This document shows positions 19,215 to 28,369 of a DNA stretch of 64,000 bases, one piece after another. The DNA lies in assembly GCF_902497995.1 (NCBI RefSeq), contig NZ_CABVII010000003.1, positions 248,001 through 312,000 of the forward strand, read 5' to 3'. The notes below the pieces were generated by a model. The model saw nothing but the letters and a program-made list of their open reading frames with translations. It was not told the origin of the DNA and did no database searches. A program made the translations under genes and the position numbers. Source of the stretch: Pseudomonas fluorescens. GTDB lineage: Bacteria > Pseudomonadota > Gammaproteobacteria > Pseudomonadales > Pseudomonadaceae. Within the stretch, counting starts at the first letter, position 1. Each line of letters begins with the position of its first letter.

Positions 19215-19397
19215 ATGTCTCAGGTTCAGATCATGTCCGTTATCGGCAGCGCCGTTCCCGCACCGCTCAGAGCGCTGGGATTGCTCGCCTGTTGGTACCT
19301 GGTGCGGGACGGCGAACCGATCAGTGGGCCGCTGACTTCGTTGCCGGCCGCCCGGGCACTGTCGCAACGCATCGGCCAGGGTCAGCTCAGCGCCTAA
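19215..19397 (+). CDS. Small protein, 60 aa, unknown function
   Basis: ATG 19215 lies 6 bp behind TGGAGGT. The sequence (MSQVQIMSVIGSAV...) has one modest hydrophobic stretch (RALGLLACWYLV) and a WYLVRDGEPISGP motif. Its stop codon overlaps the stop of the convergent AI-2E transporter gene. I do not recognise the family. Confidence 0.6.
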   Translation: MSQVQIMSVIGSAVPAPLRALGLLACWYLVRDGEPISGPLTSLPAARALSQRIGQGQLSA

Positions 19398-20455
19398 GGC
19401 AACTGCACCCGTGGCTTGGTTTCGATGAAGATGGCCCAGCTGGACATGAACAGCGCGGCGATCAGCGGTCCGATAACGAAGCCATTGAGGCCGAAGATCG
19501 CCAGGCCGCCAAGGGTCGAGATCAGAATCAGATAGTCCGGCATCTTCGTATCCTTGCCCACCAGAATCGGTCGCAGCACGTTATCCACCAGGCCGATCAC
19601 GAAGATCCCGAACAGGCCCAACACCACGCCCTGCCAGATCGCCCCGGTGAACAGGAAAAAGGCCGCCACCGGCGCCCAGACGATCCCCGCGCCTACCGCT
19701 GGCAACAGCGACAGGAATGCCATCAGCACCGCCCACAGCAACGCGCTCGGGATGTCCAGAAACCAGAAAATCAAACCACCCAATGCACCCTGCGTAATCG
19801 CCACCAGCAGGTTGCCCTTCACTGTCGCCCGCACCACGCGGTTGAACTTGAGTTGCAAACGACGTTTCTGGTGCTCCTGCAGCGGTACGGCAGCGCGAAC
19901 CTTGCGTGCCAGTTCGGCACCGTCGCGCAGGAAGAAAAACAGCAGGTAGAGCATGATGAAAAAACTCACCAGAAAATCGAAAGTGCCCTGACCGAAACTG
20001 AACGCCTGGGCGGCGATAAATTCATTGCCTGTCACCGCACTCTTGATGATTTTCTCTCGCAGCCCCTCTAACTCGCCTACCCCGAACCGATCGAGCAAGT
20101 GCTGGAAGTACGGCGGCAGGCTGTGTTTGAAATGCGTCACGTACCCGGCGATGTCCAGCTCGCCGCTTTCGATGCTCTTGTAGACCGCGGCCCCTTCTTG
20201 AACCAGCAGGAAACCCAGGATGATCACCGGCAGAATCGCGATCACCAGGCAGATGCCCAGGGTCAGCAGCGCCGTCAGGTTGCGTTGCCAGCCGAACTTC
20301 AGTTGCAGTCGACGCTGCAGCGGGGCGAAGAGGATGCCAAGGATGACTGCCCAGAACACCGCAGCGTAGAACGGCAGCAAAATCCAGATGAAGGCGGCGG
20401 TGACCAGGCCCAACAGGATCACCAGTGATTTGTTTTGCAGAGTCTCTTCGTTCAT
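19394..20455 (-). CDS. AI-2E family transporter (YdiK/PerM-like)
   Basis: 353 aa inner-membrane protein of the former UPF0118 family. It has paired N-terminal helices, a hydrophilic middle (KHSLPPYFQHLLDRFGVG) and a C-terminal helix block with the DNVLRPILVGKDTKMPDYLILISTLGG-type signature. Family members export autoinducer-2 or act as Na+/H+ antiporters, and the substrate is not predictable. It ends convergent with the 60-aa gene, the two stop codons overlapping. Confidence 0.88.
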   Translation of the reverse strand: MNEETLQNKSLVILLGLVTAAFIWILLPFYAAVFWAVILGILFAPLQRRLQLKFGWQRNLTALLTLGICLVIAILPVIILGFLLVQEGAAVYKSIESGELDIAGYVTHFKHSLPPYFQHLLDRFGVGELEGLREKIIKSAVTGNEFIAAQAFSFGQGTFDFLVSFFIMLYLLFFFLRDGAELARKVRAAVPLQEHQKRRLQLKFNRVVRATVKGNLLVAITQGALGGLIFWFLDIPSALLWAVLMAFLSLLPAVGAGIVWAPVAAFFLFTGAIWQGVVLGLFGIFVIGLVDNVLRPILVGKDTKMPDYLILISTLGGLAIFGLNGFVIGPLIAALFMSSWAIFIETKPRVQLP

Positions 20456-20620
20456 GTCCGATCCATGTCAGTCAGCAGGGAAACAATGGCGCGTCCTGAT
20501 GCTTAGTCCGCCACGGTTCGCGCGAGTGCCATCCGTTTGTTCATCAAGCATAGATCCGGATCAATGAGCCCTGCGGGCAGCGATTACCCTCGTATGTCGT
20601 GATGATCAAAAACGCACACC

Positions 20621-20710
20621 CCTGTGGGAGCGGGCTTGCCCGCGATGGGGTCGTCACATTCAACATCTATGCTGGCCGATACATCGCCATCGCGGGCAAG
20701 CCCGCTCCCA
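20621..20710. repeat. REPIN
   Basis: Two inverted GTGGGAGCGGGCTTGCCCGCGATGG REPs separated by about 40 bp. The right end lies 5 bp from the stop of the LysR gene. Confidence 0.85.
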
Positions 20711-20714
20711 AGAT

Positions 20715-21578
20715 TCAGGCGAACTCCTCGCGCAACATCGCCACAAACGCCTCTCGCGCCGGGTGAACCCCGGCGTTTTCATGCCAGTAAAACAGGTTGT
20801 CGATGGCCGTCAGGTCGGGGAATTCATAGCCCGCGCAACCGGCGCCTTTGGCGAATTGATCGAAAACGCCTTTAGGCACCAGCGCCACGCCGGCCCCAGC
20901 GCTGACGCAGCCGACGATCGCGCCGTAACTGGCCAGGCTGACGATCGGCAACGCCTGCCCCTGACGTAACAACCAATGCTCCAGTGCCGCCCGGTAAGGG
21001 CAGCCTTGTGGCCACATGAACACGGTCTTGTCCTGCAAATCGGCGATATCACGCACCGGCCCCAGGGACGTCGACGCAATCAGCAGCAACTCCTCGCGGT
21101 ACATCGGCGTGCGCTTGAGTTGCGAGCGTTCGACATCTACGGCAACTATCGCGCCGTCAAGCCGATGGTTGAAGGTGTCATCGAGCAGCTGGCTCCAGGG
21201 GCCGGTGGTCAGTTCCAGCGCCACCTTCGGGAAACGCTTGTGGAATTTGGCCAGCAAGCGCGGCAAGCGCCCTGTGGCCGAGGACTCGATGGCACCGATG
21301 CGCAATGGACCGGACGGCTCCGCGGCGGGATCGAGCGCCCGCTTGGCCTCAGCCGTGAGCGCGAGAATCTTCGCGGCATAGGCGAGGAAGGTCTGTCCCG
21401 AGGGGCTGATTCGCAACCCTCGGCCCTCACGCAGAAACAGCGCGACACCCAGCTCCGCCTCCAGCGCCTTGATCCGTGCCGTGATATTCGACGGCACGCA
21501 ATGCAACAGCTCGGCAGCGCGGGCAATGCTGCCGACGTCGGCGACGGTCTTGAACATGCGAATCTGCGCCAGCTCCAT
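20715..21578 (-). CDS. LysR family transcriptional regulator (PtrR/YneJ-like)
   Basis: 287 aa. It has the N-terminal helix-turn-helix (ELAQIRMFKTVADVGSIARA) with CVPSNITARIKALE and a substrate-binding domain. The SNxTxRIxxLE recognition helix and overall form resemble E. coli PtrR. It is divergent from the EamA exporter gene 97 bp away, which is its probable target. Ligand unknown. Confidence 0.85.
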   Translation of the reverse strand: MELAQIRMFKTVADVGSIARAAELLHCVPSNITARIKALEAELGVALFLREGRGLRISPSGQTFLAYAAKILALTAEAKRALDPAAEPSGPLRIGAIESSATGRLPRLLAKFHKRFPKVALELTTGPWSQLLDDTFNHRLDGAIVAVDVERSQLKRTPMYREELLLIASTSLGPVRDIADLQDKTVFMWPQGCPYRAALEHWLLRQGQALPIVSLASYGAIVGCVSAGAGVALVPKGVFDQFAKGAGCAGYEFPDLTAIDNLFYWHENAGVHPAREAFVAMLREEFA

Positions 21579-21674
21579 ACATCACCAAAAGTGAACAGTT
21601 GACTCAGTATAAGTCAGTTGTGGCGAATGATCCGGATTCCGATACTCGGTGCATATGCCCCCAGGTGTCCGACC

Positions 21675-22586
21675 ATGCCAGCGCTCACAGCTGTTTCCCC
21701 TTCCCCCGTCAAAATTGTCCTGGCGATGGTGTTTGTCATCGCCTGCTGGGGGTATTCCCCGACCGGTATTCACATCGGCTTGCAAGCCTATGATCCTGGC
21801 CACCTGGCATTGCTGCGGTTTTTGCTGGCATCGGTGTTCATGGGCGCAGTCGCGATGATCAGAGGCATCAGCCTGCCGAGCCTTCGCGATCTGCCGCTGT
21901 TGGTTGTCCTCGGTTTTTTTGCGGTGAGCCTGCATCACGTCGCGTTGAATTTCGGCCAGCAGGGTGTCAGCGCCGGCGCGTCCAGTGTGTTGGCGCAATC
22001 GACGCCCCTGTTCAGCACGCTCCTGGCGCGCTTCGTGTTCAAGGACCGGGTGACGGTCTGGCGCTGGGGCTGTGTCGTTCTGGGTTTGCTCGGCGTGGTG
22101 ATTGTGGTCGCAGGCGACAACGGACTGGGCAGCATGGATAGCCACGGTTTGCTGATCCTGCTGGCGGCGCTGTCCTGGAGCTTTTACTTTGCGTTGCAGA
22201 AGTACCATGCCCGGCGCTACGACGGGTTGACGCTGGTGTGTTACACGGTTTGGTTCGGGACGTTGTTGCTGCTGGTTTATCTGCCGGGGTTGGCGAGCCA
22301 GGTGGCCGCGGCACCGGTTGATGTGCAGTGGGCGGTGATCGGATTGAGCGTGTTTCCGAGTGCTCTGGCGTATCTGGCCTGGGCGTATGTGTTGGCTCAT
22401 GTGGATTTGAGCCGGGCGACGATGACGCTGTATCTGATTCCACCGACGGCCATGGGCATTGCGTCTTTTGCGTTGGCGGAGCAGCCCACATTGATGGTGG
22501 TTGTCGGTTCGGCGATTGTGCTGGTCAGTGTGCTGGCGTTGAATCTGGAGCGGCGGGTAGTGGTGATTCAAGGGGCCAGTGTTTGA
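21675..22586 (+). CDS. DMT/EamA family transporter
   Basis: 303 aa with ten predicted transmembrane helices arranged as two EamA repeats. The first contains ACWGYSPTGIHIGLQA and the second SWSFYFALQKYHAR. Such proteins usually export amino acids or metabolites from the cytoplasm. The start was placed at ATG 21675 because the upstream extension is not hydrophobic or family-like. It is divergent from the LysR gene, which likely controls it. Confidence 0.85.
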   Translation: MPALTAVSPSPVKIVLAMVFVIACWGYSPTGIHIGLQAYDPGHLALLRFLLASVFMGAVAMIRGISLPSLRDLPLLVVLGFFAVSLHHVALNFGQQGVSAGASSVLAQSTPLFSTLLARFVFKDRVTVWRWGCVVLGLLGVVIVVAGDNGLGSMDSHGLLILLAALSWSFYFALQKYHARRYDGLTLVCYTVWFGTLLLLVYLPGLASQVAAAPVDVQWAVIGLSVFPSALAYLAWAYVLAHVDLSRATMTLYLIPPTAMGIASFALAEQPTLMVVVGSAIVLVSVLALNLERRVVVIQGASV

Positions 22587-22613
22587 TCGCTAAGTAGTGG
22601 TGATGCATCTGAC

Positions 22614-22711
22614 GCCTTCGCGGGCAAGCCTCGCTCCTACAGGGTTTGTGTTAATCCAAGTAATGCGGTCGACACAAACCCTGTAGGGGCGAGGCTTGCC
22701 CGAGAAGAACG
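22614..22711. repeat. REPIN with extended paired arms
   Basis: The REPs point outward (GCCTTCGCGGGCAAGCC and its complement). Pairing continues through CCTACAGGGTTTGTGT and ACACAAACCCTGTAGG, giving one long imperfect hairpin similar in design to 63562-63658. Confidence 0.8.
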
Positions 22712-22736
22712 ATGACGCGGTTGACCCGCCGTAGAC

Positions 22737-22762
22737 AAAAAACCCGGCACACTGGCCGGGTT
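22737..22762 (-). terminator. Rho-independent terminator of the 76-aa acidic gene
   Basis: Stem AACCCGGC/GCCGGGTT with a 6-base loop, followed on the minus strand by a T-run. It starts 4 bp past the stop at 22767. Confidence 0.85.
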
Positions 22763-22766
22763 CCGG

Positions 22767-22997
22767 TTATCGCCTGTCATCGGACAGCGGAGTGGGCTCA
22801 TCCGCCGGAGGCACCTCTTCCCCCGCTGTCGGATCCATCCAGTCTTCAGGTCGATCAGTGTCCGAGCCGGTCGGGTCCCGGGTCGGGTCCATGCCGGGTG
22901 GTGCATCCTGGTCCATGTCGGGCTCATCGGTACCGGGCATGGGCCTGGTGGGGTCGGTATTGGGTGTTCCCCCCTGGAATGTTGATTCATTAGCCAT
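22767..22997 (-). CDS. Small acidic Asp/Pro/Met-rich protein, 76 aa
   Basis: Starts at ATG 22997 preceded by GAGGTGCGTC, the same leader as the 71-aa gene at 9135-9350. The sequence (MANESTFQGGTPNTD...) contains repeated DP, TDP and PTRDPTG elements and no hydrophobic core, so it is likely disordered. It has its own terminator, which supports real expression. Function unknown. Confidence 0.65.
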   Translation of the reverse strand: MANESTFQGGTPNTDPTRPMPGTDEPDMDQDAPPGMDPTRDPTGSDTDRPEDWMDPTAGEEVPPADEPTPLSDDRR

Positions 22998-23086
22998 GAC
23001 GCACCTCACAGGTGAGGTCCAGCAAATCTGGGCCGTATTGGTTGGAAGCAATGCCATGACCGAGGTGCTGTCGAGTAGACAGACGG

Positions 23087-23803
23087 TTATCCGCGATCCG
23101 CCAGAAACCGGTCGCGGCTATTGGTCAGGTGCAGCCACATCGCTGCCCGCGCCGCATCCGGGTCCTGGCGCTTGATGGCGTTGAGTATCGCCTCGTGCTC
23201 AAGGTTGGCCAGCTGTCCGAGCTTGCTCAAATCCGCCGCGCCGCGTTCGGCGGCGTTGACCCGGGTCCGGGGAATCATCGCGCGGCCCAGCTGCTGCATG
23301 ATTTCGCTGAAGCACAGATTGCCGGTGGCTTCGGCGATCAGCAGATGAAAGCGTTTGTCGGCTTCGACGCAGCTGTCGTTGTTGGCGAGCAGGTTTTGAT
23401 AATCGTCCAGTGCTTCACGCATCTGCGCCACTTGCCGATCAGTGCGTCGGACAGCGGCCAGCGCAGCCGCCTGGGTTTCCAGGCCCATGCGCAATTCCAG
23501 AATGCCGCGCACCCCCAGCGCGGTGTCGACATTCAGTCGCAGCCCCTGGTCCGGCGCACGCTCCAGCACGAAGGTGCCGATGCCGTGGCGGGTTTCCACC
23601 AGCCCGGACGCCTGCAACTTCGAGATGGCCTCGCGCACCACGGTGCGACTGACCCCGTGCTCCTGAACAATGGTGTTCTCCGACGGCAGCTTGTCCCCGG
23701 GCAACATCTGACCGAGCAGGATGCCCTGGGTCAGCTTGGCGACCAGGTCATGGGCCAGATTGTGCGTGCGCTTGCGCGCAGGCGCGTCGAGGTCTTCGTG
23801 CAT
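23087..23803 (-). CDS. GntR family regulator, FadR/FCD subfamily
   Basis: 238 aa. The N-terminal winged helix contains PGDKLPSENTIVQEHGVSRTVVREAI-type residues, and the C-terminal FCD ligand domain contains the metal-binding pattern D...H (EADKRFHLLI) and LEHEAIL. It is divergent from the glucarate carrier and dehydratase genes, so it is probably their repressor with a sugar-acid ligand. Candidate operators lie in the shared intergenic region. Confidence 0.85.
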   Translation of the reverse strand: MHEDLDAPARKRTHNLAHDLVAKLTQGILLGQMLPGDKLPSENTIVQEHGVSRTVVREAISKLQASGLVETRHGIGTFVLERAPDQGLRLNVDTALGVRGILELRMGLETQAAALAAVRRTDRQVAQMREALDDYQNLLANNDSCVEADKRFHLLIAEATGNLCFSEIMQQLGRAMIPRTRVNAAERGAADLSKLGQLANLEHEAILNAIKRQDPDAARAAMWLHLTNSRDRFLADRG

Positions 23804-23877
23804 GGCGGTTATCCGAAAGCGGGGCTAAGGGGATCGTAGCACCCTGGTGAAGTGGAATCTTCAGAAAAAGCGCTTAA

Positions 23878-24027
23878 CTTGTATGACAACACTCAACAAC
23901 TTTATGAAAAAGCGCAAACACAGACCAAGTCAGCCGGAACAGCCAAATCATCATCGCCCCAGGCAAAATAGCCGTTTAATCGAGTTTTTGCGCTTGCAGG
24001 ATAAAAAAATCTATTTGTATGATGTCT
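23878..24027. promoter_or_regulatory. Candidate operators for the FCD regulator
   Basis: TTGTATGACAA (23879-23889) is an inverted repeat TTGT-N3-ACAA. A related half-conserved copy, TTGTATGATG, is at 24015-24024. Both lie between the divergent regulator and the glucarate carrier gene, and FadR-type regulators bind such motifs. Inference only. Confidence 0.45.
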
Positions 24028-24085
24028 ATCAACACAGCAACACCCAGTCACACCCCGCATAAAAATAATCAGTGGGAGAAAACAA

Positions 24086-25432
24086 ATGAGTACATCCATA
24101 CCCGGGATGCACGACGGCGCCGATTCGGTCCTGAAGTCCGCCATCTCAAAAGTGAAACGGCACGTGCTGCCGCTGTTCGTGATCATGTTCATCGTCAATT
24201 ACATTGACCGCGTGAACATCGGCTTCGTCCGCGCCCACATGGAACATGACCTGGGGATCGGTGCTGCCGCCTATGGCCTGGGTGCCGGTCTGTTCTTCAT
24301 CGGTTACGCGTTGTTCGAAGTGCCCTCCAACATCCTCCTGCAAAAAGTCGGCGCGCGAATCTGGCTGACCCGCATCATGCTGACCTGGGGCATCGTGGCT
24401 ACCTGCATGGCCTTCATCCAGAACGAAACCCACTTCTACATCCTGCGATTCCTGCTGGGGGTGGCTGAAGCGGGGTTCTTTCCCGGGGTGATCTACTACT
24501 TCACGCGCTGGTTGCCCGGTGTCGAGCGCGGCAAGGCCATTGCGATCTTCCTCAGCGGTTCCGCGATCGCTTCGCTGATCTCCGGCCCGCTGTCCGGGTT
24601 GCTCCTGCAGATCAACGGTTTGGGCCTGCACGGCTGGCAATGGATGTACTTCATCGAAGGCATGTTTTCGGTCTGCCTGTGCGTGTTCGTGTGGTTCTGG
24701 CTCGATTCCAGACCCCACGATGCCAAATGGCTGACCCGCCCCGAGCAGGACGCGCTGGTCAAGGCCATCGACGACGAACAACTGGCCCGCGAAGCGGCGA
24801 CGCCGATCAAGCCATCCCTGGGCAAGCTGCTCAAGGATCGCCAGATCATCCTGTTCTGCCTGATCTACTTCTTCATCCAGCTGACCATCTATGCCGCGAC
24901 CTTCTGGCTGCCGAGCATCATCAAGAAGATGGGCGACCTCAGCGACATTCAGGTCGGGCTGTTCAACTCGATCCCCTGGTTGCTGTCGATCGTCGGCATG
25001 TACGCCTTCGCTTCGCTGTCGGCCAAATGGAAACATCAGCAAGCCTGGGTGGCTGCCGCCCTGCTGGTCGCTGCGGCCGGGATGTTCATGTCCACCACCG
25101 GCGGGCCGATCTTCGCTTTCGTTGCGATCTGCTTTGCTGCGCTGGGTTTCAAATCGGCTTCGTCGCTGTTCTGGCCGATTCCCCAGGCGTACCTGGATGC
25201 ACGCATCGCTGCGGGCGTCATCGCGCTGATCAACTCGGTGGGCAACCTCGGTGGTTTCGTGGCACCGACCACGTTCGGCCTGCTGGAAGAACACACCGGG
25301 TCGATTCAGGGCGGACTCTACGGTTTAGCCGCCACATCGATCATCGCCGCGATCATCGTCTTTGCCGCACGTAATACACCCAAATCCGCACCTGCCGTCG
25401 CAGTGGGCACACCCGCTTCCAACCACGCCTGA
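24086..25432 (+). CDS. gudP: MFS D-glucarate/galactarate transporter (GudP-like)
   Basis: 448 aa, 12 transmembrane helices, anion:cation symporter branch of the MFS. The early signature NYIDRVNIGFVRAHM and RFLLGVAEAGFFPGVIYYFT fit hexuronate/glucarate carriers. The SD is GGGAGAAA. It lies 21 bp upstream of gudD and the pair clearly forms an operon, which supports glucarate or galactarate as substrate. Confidence 0.85.
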   Translation: MSTSIPGMHDGADSVLKSAISKVKRHVLPLFVIMFIVNYIDRVNIGFVRAHMEHDLGIGAAAYGLGAGLFFIGYALFEVPSNILLQKVGARIWLTRIMLTWGIVATCMAFIQNETHFYILRFLLGVAEAGFFPGVIYYFTRWLPGVERGKAIAIFLSGSAIASLISGPLSGLLLQINGLGLHGWQWMYFIEGMFSVCLCVFVWFWLDSRPHDAKWLTRPEQDALVKAIDDEQLAREAATPIKPSLGKLLKDRQIILFCLIYFFIQLTIYAATFWLPSIIKKMGDLSDIQVGLFNSIPWLLSIVGMYAFASLSAKWKHQQAWVAAALLVAAAGMFMSTTGGPIFAFVAICFAALGFKSASSLFWPIPQAYLDARIAAGVIALINSVGNLGGFVAPTTFGLLEEHTGSIQGGLYGLAATSIIAAIIVFAARNTPKSAPAVAVGTPASNHA

Positions 25433-25453
25433 ATCCTGGTTAAGGACAAGACA

Positions 25454-26797
25454 ATGAACGCACAAGACAGCGCCAAAGCCCCGATCATCACCAGCATGCA
25501 GGTGGTTCCAGTGGCCGGGCACGATGGCATGTTGCTCAACCTGAGTGGCGCCCACGGGCCGTTTTTCACCCGCAACATCGTCATTCTCAAGGACAACGCC
25601 GGCCACACCGGCGTCGGTGAAGTGCCGGGGGGCGAGCGCATTCGCCAGACCCTCGAAGACGCGCGCAGCCTGGTGGTTGGCAGCCCGATCGGTACGTATC
25701 AGAAAATCCTCAATCAGGTGCGCCAGACCTTCGCCGACCGTGATGCCGGCGGCCGGGGCCTGCAGACGTTCGACCTGCGCATCACCATTCACGCGGTCAC
25801 CGGCCTGGAAGCAGCGCTGCTGGATCTATTGGGTCAGCATCTGGACGTGCCGGTCGCGGCCCTGCTCGGCGAAGGCCAGCAGCGCGACGAAGTGAAGATG
25901 CTCGGCTATCTGTTTTATGTCGGTGATCGCCACCAGACCGACCTCGCCTACCGCAGCGAACCGGATGCCGACAACGACTGGTTCCGCGTGCGCCACGAGC
26001 CCGCCATGAGCGCCGATTCCGTGGTGCGCCTGGCCGAAGCCGCCCACGCCCGCTATGGCTTCAAGGACTTCAAGCTCAAGGGCGGCGTGCTCAGCGGCGA
26101 TGCAGAAATCGAAGCGGTGACCGCCCTGGCGGAACGCTTCCCCGATGCGCGCATCACTCTCGATCCGAACGGCGCCTGGTCGCTGAAAGAAGCGATCCGT
26201 CTGTGCCGGGATCAGCATCACGTCCTCGCCTATGCCGAAGACCCTTGTGGCGCAGAAAATGGTTATTCGGGCCGCGAAGTCATGGCCGAATTCCGCCGCG
26301 CCACCGGCCTGAAAACCGCCACCAACATGATCGCCACCGACTGGCGGGAAATGGGCCATGCGATCCAGCTGCAATCGGTGGACATCCCCTTGGCCGACCC
26401 GCATTTCTGGACCATGCAAGGCTCGGTTCGCGTGGCGCAGATGTGCCATGAGTGGGGCCTGACCTGGGGCTCGCACTCCAACAACCATTTCGATATTTCC
26501 CTGGCGATGTTCACCCATGTTGCCGCGGCCGCGCCGGGTGAGATTACCGCGATCGACACCCACTGGATCTGGCAGGACGGCCAGCGCCTGACGAAGGCCC
26601 CGCTGCAAATCGTCGACGGTTGCGTGCAGGTGCCGAAGAAACCGGGGCTGGGGGTTGAGCTGGATATGGATCAACTGGCCAAGGCCCATGAGCTGTACAA
26701 AGGCATGGGGCTGGGCGCGCGGGATGACAGCGTGGCGATGCAGTTTTTGATTCCGGGCTGGACGTTCGATAACAAGCGGCCGAGCCTGGTGCGCTAA
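25454..26797 (+). CDS. gudD: Glucarate dehydratase
   Basis: 447 aa enolase-superfamily enzyme that dehydrates D-glucarate to 5-keto-4-deoxy-D-glucarate in the cytoplasm. The expected residues are present: the KxK motif Lys207/Lys209 (FKLKGG), metal ligands Asp237, Glu262 and Asn291, and general base His341 (GSHSNNHFD). The AGGACA-like SD precedes ATG. Downstream pathway genes (kdgD, dioxovalerate dehydrogenase) are not in the window. Confidence 0.95.
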   Translation: MNAQDSAKAPIITSMQVVPVAGHDGMLLNLSGAHGPFFTRNIVILKDNAGHTGVGEVPGGERIRQTLEDARSLVVGSPIGTYQKILNQVRQTFADRDAGGRGLQTFDLRITIHAVTGLEAALLDLLGQHLDVPVAALLGEGQQRDEVKMLGYLFYVGDRHQTDLAYRSEPDADNDWFRVRHEPAMSADSVVRLAEAAHARYGFKDFKLKGGVLSGDAEIEAVTALAERFPDARITLDPNGAWSLKEAIRLCRDQHHVLAYAEDPCGAENGYSGREVMAEFRRATGLKTATNMIATDWREMGHAIQLQSVDIPLADPHFWTMQGSVRVAQMCHEWGLTWGSHSNNHFDISLAMFTHVAAAAPGEITAIDTHWIWQDGQRLTKAPLQIVDGCVQVPKKPGLGVELDMDQLAKAHELYKGMGLGARDDSVAMQFLIPGWTFDNKRPSLVR

Positions 26798-26817
26798 CGA
26801 TCCAAAAACACCACAAG

Positions 26818-26910
26818 CCCTGTGAGCGGGCTTGCTCGCGAAAGCGGAGTGTCAGTCGACATCATCGGTGAATGTCAGGCCGCATTCGCGAGCAAGCCCG
26901 CTCCCACAGG
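26818..26910. repeat. REPIN
   Basis: A slightly degenerate left REP (TGTGAGCGGGCTTGCTCGCGAA, two bases short) pairs with an intact inverted right REP. Confidence 0.8.
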
Positions 26911-26918
26911 ATCCGGAT

Positions 26919-26990
26919 TCACGCCAGTTCATCTTGGGCCGCTTGTAACAGCCAATCCTTGAACACGGCCGGATCATGCCCAATCCCCAT
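26919..26990 (-). pseudogene. C-terminal remnant of a LysR regulator, possibly ampR
   Basis: The minus strand reads GHDPAVFKDWLLQAAQDELA and then a stop at 26921-26919. F..WLL..A is the usual C-terminal helix of LysR regulators such as AmpR and GcvA. The frame is closed about 30 codons upstream by a stop, and no helix-turn-helix is found before ampC. The orientation and position match a divergently transcribed ampR whose body is gone. That identity is inferred from context. Confidence 0.45.
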
Positions 26991-27136
26991 TTTTCTAATC
27001 ACTCGCCCGAATCATGCTCGGTTGCCGACCCTGGCCACTCTACATAAACTGGGCCCACCCATCTGTGGCTCGAATTCAAAAGCCGCTCGCAGAGAAGCGG
27101 TTAACATCATTGAAACTCATGGAAAGCGTCTCAGTC

Positions 27137-28291
27137 ATGCTTAAAAAAAATCTGCACAAGCTCACGTCCTACAGTGCTTTCGTACTTTTCCTCGGCGCCG
27201 GTCACTGCATGGCTGACAACCGCATCGAATCCATCGTGAACACCGCCATCGAACCGGTGATGCAGCAACAACAGATCCCCGGTGTCGCAGTCGCGATCAC
27301 CGCCAACGGCCAGGCGCATTACTTTAACTACGGCGTGGCCTCGAAGGAAAACGGCAAAGCCGTCACCGAAGACACCCTGTTCGAGATCGGTTCGGTGAGT
27401 AAAACCTTCACTGCCACCCTCGCCGCCTACGCCCAGGCGACAGGCAAACTGTCCCTGTCAGACAAGGCCAGCAACGTTCTGCCAGCGCTGCGCGGCAGTG
27501 CGCTCGATCACATCAGCGTATTACAACTCGGCACCTACACCGCCGGTGGACTGCCGCTGCAATTCCCCGACGAGGCCGATGCGCCGGACAAGATGCTCGG
27601 CTATTTCAAACAATGGAAACCGACCTACACCGCCGGTAGCCATCGGCAGTATTCGAACCCGAGCCTGGGGCTGTTTGGCTATCTTGCGGCCAAAAGCCTG
27701 GGCGCGCCGTTTGATGAGGTGATGGAAAAAACCCTGCTGCCGAAACTCGGGCTGAAGAACACCTACCTCAAGGTACCGCTGGATCAGATGGGGCTTTATG
27801 CCCAGGGGTATGACAAGGAAGACAAACCGGTGCGGGTCGGGCCGGGGGCGCTGGATTCGGAGGCGTATGGGGTGAAAACCAGCGCGGCGGATCTGCTTCG
27901 CTATGTTCAGGTGAACATGAAACCGGCAGGGCTTGAAGCGCCGCTGCAACGGGCAATCGCCACCACGCACACGGGTTATTACAAAGTCGGTGACATGACC
28001 CAGGGATTGGGCTGGGAACTTTACAGCTACCCGGTCACGCTCGATCAGTTGCTCGACGGCAACTCGACGCAGATGGCGATGGAAGCTCACAGCGTCCAGT
28101 TGCTGAATCCGCTGCAACCTCAACCGGACGCTGTGCTGGTCAATAAAACCGGCTCAACGGGTGGCTTCGGTGCCTATGTCGCGTATGTGCCCTCGAAGGA
28201 TATCGGCATCGTGATTCTGGCCAACAAGAACTATCCGAACGCGGAGCGGGTGAAAGTGGCGCATAGGGTATTGAGCGCACTGAGCAAGTAG
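27137..28291 (+). CDS. ampC: Class C beta-lactamase AmpC
   Basis: A periplasmic serine beta-lactamase of 384 aa, with a signal peptide ending near GHCMA/D. All class C motifs are present: SVSK with Ser86 and Lys89, YSN at 172-174 and KTG at 337-339. The start at 27137 (MLKKNLHKLT) gives a normal signal peptide; 27119 is a possible alternative. No intact ampR is adjacent. A bidirectional terminator follows. Confidence 0.93.
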   Translation: MLKKNLHKLTSYSAFVLFLGAGHCMADNRIESIVNTAIEPVMQQQQIPGVAVAITANGQAHYFNYGVASKENGKAVTEDTLFEIGSVSKTFTATLAAYAQATGKLSLSDKASNVLPALRGSALDHISVLQLGTYTAGGLPLQFPDEADAPDKMLGYFKQWKPTYTAGSHRQYSNPSLGLFGYLAAKSLGAPFDEVMEKTLLPKLGLKNTYLKVPLDQMGLYAQGYDKEDKPVRVGPGALDSEAYGVKTSAADLLRYVQVNMKPAGLEAPLQRAIATTHTGYYKVGDMTQGLGWELYSYPVTLDQLLDGNSTQMAMEAHSVQLLNPLQPQPDAVLVNKTGSTGGFGAYVAYVPSKDIGIVILANKNYPNAERVKVAHRVLSALSK

Positions 28292-28319
28292 CTCAAAACC
28301 CCGACCTGTAGCAGTCATC

Positions 28320-28351
28320 AAAATGGGCGACCCCTTGAGGTCGCCCATTTT
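28320..28351. terminator. Bidirectional terminator after ampC
   Basis: A 13-bp perfect stem AAAATGGGCGACC and its complement with a 6-base loop, between convergent ampC and the DUF6124-like gene. A and T tracts serve both strands. Confidence 0.85.
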
Positions 28352-28369
28352 CATTGGTGCGCCTGTTGA

